From: Spirochaetaceae bacterium | GTDB lineage: Bacteria > Spirochaetota > Spirochaetia > Treponematales > Breznakiellaceae | DNA length: 11,786 nucleotides | Reading direction: 5' to 3' | NCBI GenBank assembly: GCA_031284645.1 | Contig: JAITXS010000001.1 | Span: forward strand, 1-11,786 | Part shown: piece after piece, positions 1 to 5,704 of the stretch | Layout: every line of letters starts with the position of its first letter | Position numbering within the stretch: the stretch's first letter is position 1 | Notes under the pieces: generated by a model | Databases searched by the model: none | What the model was told of the DNA's origin: nothing | The model's input: only the letters and a program-made list of their open reading frames with translations | Translations under genes and position numbers: made by a program

Positions 1-662
1 ACCACCACATTTCCCGTGCCGAATTGTTCTTGCAAAGCGGAAAGGACTTTTTCTGCGGGAATCTCACCGGTTTTTTCATCATCTTCCATGCGGATCATAA
101 AACGGCGCTCGCTCCCCTCACCCAAGACCTGAACCGAAACAGTACCAAGCTGAGAAAGCGCATCTCTTACATCGGCAATATCAACAGAGGAGCTTTGAGG
201 CGCCAAGTAGTGTAAAACATACGGGGTCTCTCCTAATTGGGGGTCACTCTGCGCATTTTCCAAAAGCCACTCTGATTGCGTATCGAAAGGAGCGCTCAGG
301 ACAGCAGAAAGACCTGCCACTTTTTCACGCATAGCCCCAATAAGATCGGAAAGTGTCAGGAATTCACTAAAACGAAAAGAATGTGTAATGTTTTCATTGC
401 TGGTTCCGGTAACAATAATATTAACTGCGTTACCGGAAAAAGTTATCCGGGCGTTTCCGGGCCCCGTGTAGCGCAGGGAAAGCGCTTGGGGGGCAAACTG
501 AATCTCCTGCATAAGACCGGCCTTAAAATCAACGCCAAGATTAAAACCTCCGAGCCCCTGCCGTTCATGAACGATATAAGAGACAATACCGGAAACAATA
601 ATCAATGTTGAGATAATTGCCGCTGGTAAAAAAAACCGTGAAAAATGAATAAGACGCTTCAT
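1..662 (-). CDS. secF: SecF, protein-export membrane protein (3' part missing)
   Basis: Inner-membrane subunit of the SecDF complex, which uses the proton motive force to pull exported proteins out of the SecYEG channel on the periplasmic side. The reading frame is open from an ATG at 662 to the left edge, giving 220 codons of the N-terminal part only. Visible parts are an N-terminal membrane segment (about residues 9-30), then the family motif GVDF at 43-46 (usually GIDFxGG), then the start of the periplasmic domain. The later membrane helices lie outside the window. The ATG overlaps the secD stop as ATGA, so translation is probably coupled. A GGAGG ribosome site lies 8 nt upstream, inside the end of secD. 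The segment between helix 1 and the window edge is long, as I would expect for a spirochete SecF. Identification rests on the motif plus the yajC-secD-secF order and is secure. Confidence 0.95.
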   Translation of the reverse strand, partial: MKRLIHFSRFFLPAAIISTLIIVSGIVSYIVHERQGLGGFNLGVDFKAGLMQEIQFAPQALSLRYTGPGNARITFSGNAVNIIVTGTSNENITHSFRFSEFLTLSDLIGAMREKVAGLSAVLSAPFDTQSEWLLENAQSDPQLGETPYVLHYLAPQSSSVDIADVRDALSQLGTVSVQVLGEGSERRFMIRMEDDEKTGEIPAEKVLSALQEQFGTGNVV

Positions 663-2383
663 TGCTTGATCCTCCAGCTAACGGAAAGTTTCTCGCTGTG
701 CAGCACATCCGTGTCAAAGTCAAAGATAAGGCGGGAAACAAAGAGGGCGGTAAAGACCGAGCTGAATACACCGATGGCAAGGCTTACCGCGAAACCTTGA
801 ATAGGACCGGAACCGAGCTGAGAGAGAAAAAGAGCCGCAATAAAAGTCGTGATATTCGAATCTATAATTGCCCAGAACGCCTTGTTAAAGCCCGACTCAA
901 TGGCTGCTTTCCGTTTTTTCCCGAGTCTGAGTTCTTCTTTCATACGCTCAAAAATGATGACATTCGCGTCAACTGCCATGCCGATTGTCAGGATAAAACC
1001 GGCAATGCTCGGCAAAGTCAGAGTAAAATTAAAGGCAGAAAGAACACTAAACATGATGTAGATATTAAGGATCTGAGCGATAACCGCATTGATACCCGCC
1101 GATCTATAGAATAAAAGCATAAATACCAAGACAACACCTAAACCGCCAAGTAAGGCGTAAAGTCCCTGCCTGATATAATCGGCGCCAAGCGAGGCACCGA
1201 TAGTCTGTTGATTGACCACCTTAAGATCAACCGGCAGAGCTGCGGTACGGAGTGTTGTCGCAAGATCGTTTGCCTGATCGATGTCAAAGCCGGTGATGCT
1301 GACATTGCCTTGTATCGCCGTGTTAATCCGGGGCATTGATTGAATCTTGTCGTCAAGAATGATTGCCAGGCCTTTCCCTACATTGTCGGCGGTAAGCTTA
1401 TAGAAAATATCTTCCCCTTCCGAATCAAGCGTAACGATAACCTCAGGCTGATTATTGATACGATCACGGGAAACCTGCGCGTTTTTTATATGGTTGCCGT
1501 CAAGTCCGATTTCTTTTTTGACAACAGCATAACCCTCAAAAAGATCAATACCGTATTGATCTTTGCCGTAAACGCCTAAAACCTGATCGTCTTCCGGTAT
1601 AATAGATGGGTTGACAAGCGCGCCGTTTGCGTCAAAAGTTGAAAAACCGTTCTGCGCGTAATACTCGTTAAAACTTTGAGATGCCTCGGCATCTACAATA
1701 TGGAAACTAAGGCTCCCCTTACCCATAATGATGGAGTTAATACGTTCGGGATCGGCTGTTCCCGGGATTTCAATATAAATTTGGTCTGTGCCCTGCCGTC
1801 TTATAACCGGTTCGGTCAAGCCGAATTGGTCGATTTTTTCATTAAGAGCGCTGAGCGCCTGTTCTATCGCCTGATCGTGTTCCGTGCTTGTTAAAGAATG
1901 CCCCATTTTTTGTTCATAGGCGTGTAAATCAGCCTGAAGAACAATGGAAAGCCCACCGGAGAGATCAAGTCCCAACTGAACAGCGTTTTTTTGCAGGTCT
2001 TTTAACGCAAAAATTCTTTCACGCACTTCGTTTTCTATTGAGTTTTTTATGACATGGTAGTTTTCAAAGCTGAATAGTACGCTTTTTGCGTCCCATATTT
2101 TAGGGATGGGCATATTTCGAAGTCGGCGGATCTCTTTTGCCTCGGAAACGAGGTAATTAAACCCGGACGGCAACGGCTCACCCGCTGCCGCTGCGCTGTA
2201 GAGCCGTTGATAATCGCCCTCCGCCACCTTCGCGGCATCCTCCCGAATCTGTTCTCGTGACTCAAGCGCAAGCTGTTTATCTTCGGGCTTGGTCCAAAAG
2301 TACCACTTAAGTGTCGGGTAGAGGAAAATAAAACACAAACCAATCGTTGCAATCACGATCGCAAATCGCGTAAGCTTACTCAT
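659..2383 (-). CDS. secD: SecD, protein-export membrane protein
   Basis: Partner of SecF in the proton-driven SecDF translocation motor. The protein has 574 aa. Membrane helix 1 is at about residues 6-24, followed by a charged coiled stretch (33-130). The P1 signature LGLDLSGG is at 137-144 and the large periplasmic domain runs to about 395. A cluster of five helices follows (about 404-555), including the hallmark GMAVDANVIIFER at 468-480, which carries the aspartate region needed for proton flow. The ATG at 2383 is preceded by GGAG at 8 nt. The gene starts 27 bp after the yajC stop and ends overlapping the secF start by 4 bp, so all three form one transcript. Length and motif order are normal for the family. 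Confidence 0.97.
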   Translation of the reverse strand: MSKLTRFAIVIATIGLCFIFLYPTLKWYFWTKPEDKQLALESREQIREDAAKVAEGDYQRLYSAAAAGEPLPSGFNYLVSEAKEIRRLRNMPIPKIWDAKSVLFSFENYHVIKNSIENEVRERIFALKDLQKNAVQLGLDLSGGLSIVLQADLHAYEQKMGHSLTSTEHDQAIEQALSALNEKIDQFGLTEPVIRRQGTDQIYIEIPGTADPERINSIIMGKGSLSFHIVDAEASQSFNEYYAQNGFSTFDANGALVNPSIIPEDDQVLGVYGKDQYGIDLFEGYAVVKKEIGLDGNHIKNAQVSRDRINNQPEVIVTLDSEGEDIFYKLTADNVGKGLAIILDDKIQSMPRINTAIQGNVSITGFDIDQANDLATTLRTAALPVDLKVVNQQTIGASLGADYIRQGLYALLGGLGVVLVFMLLFYRSAGINAVIAQILNIYIMFSVLSAFNFTLTLPSIAGFILTIGMAVDANVIIFERMKEELRLGKKRKAAIESGFNKAFWAIIDSNITTFIAALFLSQLGSGPIQGFAVSLAIGVFSSVFTALFVSRLIFDFDTDVLHSEKLSVSWRIKQ

Positions 2384-2410
2384 AACAAGTACTCCAAGTA
2401 CACTGTAAGA

Positions 2411-2791
2411 CTATTTTTCAGATTTTTCTTCGGTTGTTTTCTCTTCGGAAGAATCATCTTCTTTAGCAACAGCCGTTATTGACGCAATGGCACTGCGCGA
2501 GAATTCAATCTTGGTGTTGTCGTCAACTTTGAGTACAACTGAACTTTCCCGAACCGCACAAATGGTACCGTGAATACCGCCTATGGTAATGGCCTTGTCG
2601 CCTTTTTTTAATGCAGAAAGCATTTTTTGCGTGTCTTTCTGTTTTTTATTCTGCGGTCTTATAATTAAAAAATAAAACACGCCAATAATAAGAATGAACG
2701 GGATAAAGGTCATAATACCGCCGAGAGCACCCTGTTCGCCGCCCTGAGCTTGCGCCTGCCCTAAAAGCAGAGGTAAATCAAATGAATGCAT
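2411..2791 (-). CDS. yajC: YajC, preprotein translocase subunit
   Basis: Small single-span inner-membrane protein that accompanies SecDF. The protein has 126 aa from the ATG at 2791. A Gly/Gln-rich N-terminus is followed by one hydrophobic helix (about residues 28-45) that ends in the family signature IIRPQNKKQK. A basic KOW-like beta domain follows (KKGDKAITIGGIHGTI), then an acidic Ser/Glu/Lys-rich tail. A TTG two codons upstream (2797) is also open, but AAGGAAG sits 6 nt before the ATG at 2791, so I chose that start. First gene of the yajC-secD-secF operon, with its own promoter at 2828-2856. Confidence 0.95.
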   Translation of the reverse strand: MHSFDLPLLLGQAQAQGGEQGALGGIMTFIPFILIIGVFYFLIIRPQNKKQKDTQKMLSALKKGDKAITIGGIHGTICAVRESSVVLKVDDNTKIEFSRSAIASITAVAKEDDSSEEKTTEEKSEK

Positions 2792-2827
2792 ACACAACTT
2801 CCTTAAATATTTGTAAAAATTTAAGTT

Positions 2828-2856
2828 AATTTAGCATAAACGAGACGCTATTTCAA
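2828..2856 (-). promoter_or_regulatory. Sigma-70 type promoter for yajC-secD-secF
   Basis: On the minus strand, TTGAAA (2851-2856) is followed by a 17-bp spacer and TAAATT (2828-2833). A TGC directly before the -10 makes an extended -10 element. The initiation point would fall about 30 nt upstream of the yajC ATG. Five of six bases match at -35 and four of six at -10. Confidence 0.65.
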
Positions 2857-2885
2857 GGGGGATCGGCAATTAGCATGTATTGGGG

Positions 2886-2938
2886 TATGGGGTAGGAGGC
2901 TTGATTTGACCAGCACACTATTTTACCCCATATCTTTT
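2886..2938 (+). terminator. Hairpin with T-rich tail on the plus strand, no obvious upstream gene
   Basis: A perfect 9-bp inverted repeat, TATGGGGTA (2886-2894) and TACCCCATA (2924-2932), encloses a 29-nt loop. On the plus strand it is followed by TCTTTTTCC. The flanking genes are both on the minus strand, where no T-tract follows the stem. It could end antisense transcription coming through yajC, or be a structured 3' end of the 103-aa gene. The structure is seen directly; its role is unknown. Confidence 0.4.
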
Positions 2939-2994
2939 TCCCTAAACCCAAAGTCAGTCATGTTTTTAATCAGGCAGGTCTCTTTTAAAAAGAA

Positions 2995-3306
2995 TTATAT
3001 CTGCCCCCTATTCGGGAGGCAGCCGCCGCAGCAACCCTCCGGAACATTTTGATTAACTAAACGCTCAAGCTCTAAAAAATCGACTTTGCTTAAATAGGGG
3101 AACATGGACATCCGTAAACGCCATTTCCCTTTGGTAAAGACACCCTCCGGTGTTCCATCGTCATAACATTGACCTCCGGTTTTAAGCGGGCTTTCCACTG
3201 AGATTATCTTGGGCGCAGAACCCGGGGATTCGACATAACTAAATGTCAGGGTGCCCAAACAGGCTGTGGGGTAAACGCCCCCGTATTTGATAAATTGAAC
3301 ATTCAT
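2995..3306 (-). CDS. Small orphan protein with C-terminal Cys-Cys-Gly-Gly-Cys motif
   Basis: Conserved-looking small protein of unknown function, 103 aa. I start it at the ATG at 3306, which has a GGAG site 6 nt upstream; an open extension to 3348 lacks such a site. There is no signal peptide and no membrane segment. The first 40 residues look beta-rich with scattered Gly/Tyr, a GGQCYDDG turn lies around 44-51, and an acidic/hydrophobic helix (about 74-85) leads into the tail NVPEGCCGGCLPNRG. The five cysteines are at 16, 47, 92, 93 and 96. The CCxxC cluster could bind a metal or be redox active. From memory it resembles a family of short uncharacterised proteins ending in VNxNVPxGCCGGC in Firmicutes-type genomes, but I could not check this. 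It stands alone, reads divergently from the tRNA-Ile, and is probably independently transcribed. Confidence 0.8.
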   Translation of the reverse strand: MNVQFIKYGGVYPTACLGTLTFSYVESPGSAPKIISVESPLKTGGQCYDDGTPEGVFTKGKWRLRMSMFPYLSKVDFLELERLVNQNVPEGCCGGCLPNRGQI

Positions 3307-3352
3307 TTTTTTCTCCGTATATTTTTTACTTGTCCTGTAGATGAACATAAGG

Positions 3353-3397
3353 ATAGTTACTATGGTAATAGTACTATAAAAAATGGTTATTTTTCAA
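3353..3397 (-). promoter_or_regulatory. Possible promoter and palindromic operator for the CCGGC-protein gene
   Basis: On the minus strand, TTGAAA (3392-3397) is followed by an 18-bp spacer and TACTAT (3368-3373). The -10 region overlaps a perfect 10-bp palindrome ATAGTACTAT (3368-3377). Four bp away is a near copy, ATAGTTACTAT (3353-3363). Paired palindromes over a -10 box would suit a repressor site. The -10 is only a fair match, so this is tentative. Confidence 0.4.
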
Positions 3398-3423
3398 TAC
3401 GATGCAAGGGGCAAGGCGGCTAC

Positions 3424-3452
3424 TTGACAATCTTTTTTTTGTCTGTTATGTT
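3424..3452 (+). promoter_or_regulatory. Promoter of tRNA-Ile
   Basis: A perfect TTGACA (3424-3429) is followed by a 17-bp spacer and TATGTT (3447-3452). Transcription would begin about 6 nt before the mature tRNA 5' end, as expected for a single-tRNA transcript with a short leader. Confidence 0.75.
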
Positions 3453-3464
3453 AAAAAATAACGG

Positions 3465-3538
3465 GGGCCAGTAGCTCAGTCGGTTAGAGCACTGCTCTGA
3501 TAAGGCAGGGGTCAATAGTTCAACTCTATTCTGGCCCA
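3465..3538 (+). tRNA. tRNA-Ile (GAU anticodon)
   Basis: A complete 74-nt cloverleaf. The acceptor arms GGGCCAG and CTGGCCC pair fully and the discriminator base is A (3538). The D arm has GCTC/GAGC. The anticodon stem CTGCT/GGCAG (one G-U) carries loop CTGATAA with anticodon GAT at 3499-3501. The T arm is AATAG/CTATT with loop TTCAACT. The 3' CCA is not encoded (the next bases are ACC), so it must be added by nucleotidyltransferase. The gene has its own promoter and terminator and is not next to rRNA genes in this window. Confidence 0.97.
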
Positions 3539-3544
3539 ACCCCC

Positions 3545-3592
3545 AATTAAGGCCGGTTTCTTCTTACAGGGAAATCGGCCTTGATTATTTTG
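3545..3592 (+). terminator. Rho-independent terminator of tRNA-Ile
   Basis: A long stem of about 16 bp (3545-3560 with 3571-3586) has core AAGGCCG/CGGCCTT and a 10-nt loop, starting 6 nt after the tRNA. It is followed by ATTTTG, a modest T-rich tail. Position and strength fit termination of the tRNA transcript. Confidence 0.7.
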
Positions 3593-3636
3593 TACGATGT
3601 TAAAAAAAAGCATATCGCGGGGAGCTTATTTGTACA

Positions 3637-3872
3637 TGAATATTCTTGATTACCCGACGCTCTTTGGTGCTCTAAGCCGTGGTTTTGACGCTGTCGTACA
3701 TCTTGCATCGTTAAAAGCAGCCGGGGAGTCAATGCTAAAACCGGAATAATCTTACCGGAGCAATCAATATTTTAAACATGCTATCGCAGACAGGGCTCAG
3801 ACATATTATATTTCGTCGAGCGCAGCAGACTATGATATAAGTGGAAAATCAAGTATTCCGGTATGGAAACTC
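3637..3872 (+). pseudogene. galE: Decayed galE fragment (UDP-glucose 4-epimerase)
   Basis: No intact frame exists here, but three pieces in alternating plus-strand frames read as consecutive parts of a GalE-type NAD-dependent epimerase. A short frame-1 piece (3637-3657) gives NILDYP. Frame 3 (3657-3746) gives FDAVVHLASLKAAGESMLKP, the family's FDAVIHFAGLKAVGES region. Frame 1 (3745-3813) gives NNLTGAINILNML and RHIIF. Frame 3 again (3813-3872) gives SSSAADYD and then a stop, corresponding to the FSSSAAVYG region with the catalytic serine. At least two frameshifts, a small deletion of the YY segment and stop codons show it is dead. The N-terminal GxxGxxG nucleotide-binding part and the C-terminal half are missing. 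About 150 bp further right (3876-4023) has no gene; a faint galE echo there was too weak to call. Confidence 0.75.
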
Positions 3873-3901
3873 TGATAAAAACAAGCTGGGACGTATATCA
3901 A

Positions 3902-3996
3902 AAAAATTAAAAAATCGTATGCGGGCAGGAAGTCTTTACGCTTGATTCCTGCGCATCGTCCGGAGCCGGAATGCACTCCGGCCGCCCTGAACGATG
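3902..3996 (-). terminator. Tandem hairpins with T-tracts ending the flgB-flgC-fliE transcript
   Basis: Reading on the minus strand from fliE, the first hairpin is bounded by CATCGT/ACGATG (3954-3959 with 3991-3996), with an inner GCCGGA/TCCGGC stem. A second hairpin follows: GCAGGAA/TTCCTGC (3925-3931 with 3946-3952). About 9 nt later come two T runs (3902-3917). The T-tract is further from the stem than ideal, so this is a probable rather than certain rho-independent terminator. It suggests the flagellar transcript really stops after fliE. Confidence 0.5.
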
Positions 3997-4023
3997 ACAG
4001 TTCACCTGCGGATTGCTAAAATC

Positions 4024-4491
4024 CTATCGTAGGTTCGTTAAATCCTTCCAGGCTTGTGTGACCCGATTTAATAAAGTCGTCGCGATGTTAAGGGACATTG
4101 AAGCCTCGGCCTGCGCGATGGTGATGTCATGAATGTCAACAGCTTCGGGATTAATGATCGCCTCTTGGGTTAAATCCGAAGCGCGATTTCCCGCCGCCGA
4201 CACCTGATCTATCGCGTGTAACATAGCGTCCGCGAAACTTGCCGGATCGCTTCTGTTAAGACCGGCAGCTCCGAGGCTTCCCGAACGGAGGATCGCTTCG
4301 GCCCCGATGTTTGTGCCAAGTTCGCTTATTACCGCGCCCTGTCCTTTTTTTGCGGTTAAATCAGTCATTGCCCCGCCGTGGTCAAAACTTCCCTGAAAGC
4401 CGACGACTCCCGCTGAAGCAATGTGCCTCGCGTCTTTTACCGTCATAGACAGCGGATTAAGCTGCTGCAATTGCGGTGTAATTGATAACAT
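4024..4491 (-). CDS. fliE: FliE, flagellar hook-basal body complex protein
   Basis: Connects the MS ring to the proximal rod of the flagellar basal body and is needed to start rod assembly. The protein has 155 aa from the ATG at 4491, preceded by GGGAGG at 5-6 nt; the open extension upstream has no such site. The conserved FliE domain is the C-terminal half (about 84-155): SFADAMLHAIDQV, then the NPEAVDIHDITIAQAEA core, then a final amphipathic helix ending WKDLTNLR. The N-terminal half is Gly/Ala-rich and variable, which makes the protein longer than the roughly 104-aa enterobacterial form. Last gene of flgB-flgC-fliE. In characterised spirochetes fliF normally comes next, but it is absent here. 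Confidence 0.93.
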   Translation of the reverse strand: MLSITPQLQQLNPLSMTVKDARHIASAGVVGFQGSFDHGGAMTDLTAKKGQGAVISELGTNIGAEAILRSGSLGAAGLNRSDPASFADAMLHAIDQVSAAGNRASDLTQEAIINPEAVDIHDITIAQAEASMSLNIATTLLNRVTQAWKDLTNLR

Positions 4492-4566
4492 AGTTCCCTC
4501 CCAATACAAACAAAAACACAAAAAATTCGGACGAATTTCCCGCCCTTCTTTCCCTGTTTATAACTG

Positions 4567-5028
4567 TTACGTCCTGCTTCCTATATCCAATGCCCGCAGG
4601 AACATTGTTTTTGAGCCTTCCACAATTGATGCGTTTGCCTCGTAAGCGCGGGAAGCCGCAATCATATCAACCATTTCAGTAACGATATCGACATTCGGCA
4701 TTTCCACATAACCGGCCCTCTCCCCTGTTTTTATCGCGTCAGGATGAGTCGGGTCATAGACAAGGCGCGGCGGAGAATCATCTTTTTGAATTTCCGAAAC
4801 ACGCACACCCTTACCGGGGCCATTATCCATGCCATCGGGCAGAAAGGGACTGCGCCAATAGGCCTGTTCAACCCTTGGGCGCATAATAAGTCTGCTGCGT
4901 TTGTAAGGACCGCCTTCCGCTGTCCGTGTTGTTGTCGTGTTGGCGATATTGTCCGCTATGACATCGGTACGCAAGCGTTCCGCGCTCATTCCTGTCGAAG
5001 CTATATTAATAGCACTAAAAAGTCCCAT
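4567..5028 (-). CDS. flgC: FlgC, flagellar basal-body proximal rod protein
   Basis: Rod subunit of the periplasmic flagellum, exported by the flagellar type III apparatus. The protein has 153 aa, beginning MGLFSAINIASTGMSAERLR, with the rod signature DVIADNIANTTTTRT at about 22-36. The C-terminal rod helix is VDIVTEMVDMIAASRAYEAN followed by SKTMFLRALDIG. These paired N- and C-terminal helices form the coiled coil typical of rod and hook proteins. The ATG at 5028 has AGGAG 5 nt upstream. It sits 98 bp after flgB and 75 bp before fliE. Confidence 0.96.
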   Translation of the reverse strand: MGLFSAINIASTGMSAERLRTDVIADNIANTTTTRTAEGGPYKRSRLIMRPRVEQAYWRSPFLPDGMDNGPGKGVRVSEIQKDDSPPRLVYDPTHPDAIKTGERAGYVEMPNVDIVTEMVDMIAASRAYEANASIVEGSKTMFLRALDIGSRT

Positions 5029-5050
5029 GCTGTCTCCTATTCAAAGTTCA

Positions 5051-5075
5051 CCGGCATTCCTTCCGGATAAGCCGG
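5051..5075 (-). other. Small hairpin between flgB and flgC
   Basis: CCGGC (5051-5055) and GCCGG (5071-5075) form a short GC stem. A second CCGG inside the loop allows alternative pairing. It lies in the 98-bp flgB-flgC gap, 22 nt upstream of the flgC ATG. With no T-tract it is not a terminator; it could be an mRNA processing or stabilising element. Confidence 0.3.
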
Positions 5076-5126
5076 ATCACCGCAATTTTTACTCAATTAT
5101 TCTGTGTAAATCCTGAAATCACCCTT

Positions 5127-5540
5127 TTAGCGCAAGACACTGTTTACCTGTTTGAATTCATAAGAAGCCGACTGGGTAAGCAGCATATATTTCATCTGAT
5201 TTTCTACTAAAAGCTGGAATTCTTTATCAGGGTCAACATTATTGCCGTTTGGCTTTGATTGGGTAAGATAGTCCAAGACACGGCGGGGGCGCACATCCTG
5301 GTAATCAAGCACCTGAACATTACTGAGATGGCGCGGATCGCGTACCGTCATTTCCACAGCCGGTCTCTGGTTTTCAGATTCAAGGGCGCGCAGAAGGCTC
5401 GACTCAAAATTGACTTCACTTCTCTTGAAATTCGGCACTTCGGCGTTTGCCATGTTATTTGCTATGGTTTCCCGCCTTACGGTCTCGGCATCAAGCGAGC
5501 GGTGAATTAAATCAACAGTTTTAGAAAAATTATTCAACAC
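5127..5540 (-). CDS. flgB: FlgB, flagellar basal-body proximal rod protein
   Basis: First rod subunit of the flagellar basal body and the first gene of the flgB-flgC-fliE operon. The protein has 137 aa. It begins LNNFSKTVDLIHRSLDAETV, followed by the rod signature TIANNMANAEVPNFKRSEVNF at about 26-46. The C-terminal helix is VDPDKEFQLLVENQMKYMLL. The reported start is GTG at 5540, immediately followed by TTG. The GGGGGGAG site is 4 nt from the GTG and 7 nt from the TTG, so the TTG at 5537 is an equally good start. The promoter region is at 5570-5632 and shows flagellar-type signals. Confidence 0.95.
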   Translation of the reverse strand: MLNNFSKTVDLIHRSLDAETVRRETIANNMANAEVPNFKRSEVNFESSLLRALESENQRPAVEMTVRDPRHLSNVQVLDYQDVRPRRVLDYLTQSKPNGNNVDPDKEFQLLVENQMKYMLLTQSASYEFKQVNSVLR

Positions 5541-5569
5541 AATACTCCCCCCCGCAATTCATTTTACTT

Positions 5570-5599
5570 ATTATATCGGTTTTTTACAAGAAGACTTGA
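5570..5599 (-). promoter_or_regulatory. Flagellar sigma-28-like promoter of flgB, overlapping a TATAAT box
   Basis: On the minus strand, TCAAGTCT (5592-5599) is separated by 11 nt from ACCGATAT (5573-5580). The enteric sigma-28 consensus is TAAAGTTT-N11-GCCGATAA, so each half matches at 6 of 8 positions with exact spacing. A perfect sigma-70 -10 box TATAAT (5570-5575) overlaps it but has no good -35 at 16-18 bp. I favour FliA-type control; a weak or activator-dependent sigma-70 promoter is the alternative. Confidence 0.6.
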
Positions 5600-5632
5600 T
5601 GAAGACTTCACGACAAACGCATAGACTTCATG
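5592..5632. repeat. Three phased copies of a 10-bp motif upstream of flgB
   Basis: AGACTTGATG (5592-5601), AGACTTCACG (5603-5612) and AGACTTCATG (5623-5632) give consensus AGACTTSAYG. Starts are 11 and 20 bp apart, close to one and two helical turns, so all face the same side of the DNA. The first copy overlaps the -35 half of the flgB promoter. The arrangement suits an activator or other regulator. Confidence 0.55.
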
Positions 5633-5648
5633 ATATTTCCGGTATAAA

Positions 5649-5692
5649 GGGGCCTTTGCTGCCCCGGACAGGAATATAACGTAAACGGGGGC
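5649..5692 (-). other. Mutually exclusive GC hairpins downstream of the lipoprotein gene
   Basis: Three segments can pair: GGGGC (5649-5653), GCCCC (5661-5665) and GGGGGC (5686-5691). The middle one can join either neighbour. On the minus strand the downstream hairpin is followed by TTTATA, a weak terminator-like tail about 40-55 nt after the stop at 5705. It probably marks the end of the four-gene envelope operon, although the T-tract is poor. Confidence 0.35.
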
Positions 5693-5704
5693 ATTGATGC
5701 CTAT

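Noticed and set aside
662..1114. A 150-aa open frame on the plus strand over secD
   Set aside because: It is the antisense of the conserved secD membrane domain and shows no protein-like features.
2995..3306. The CCGGC protein as a ribosomal peptide (RiPP) precursor
   Set aside because: It lacks a typical helical leader with a GG cleavage site, and no modifying enzyme or transporter gene lies nearby.
3547..3732. A 61-aa minus-strand frame over the tRNA terminator and galE remnant
   Set aside because: The opposite strand carries recognisable GalE pieces, and this frame would start within them.
3876..3996. Possible continuation of the galE remnant (an LRLIPAH-like stretch resembling the FNPxGAH region)
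   Set aside because: The similarity is only a few residues after several supposed deletions, and the same bases are explained by the hairpins.
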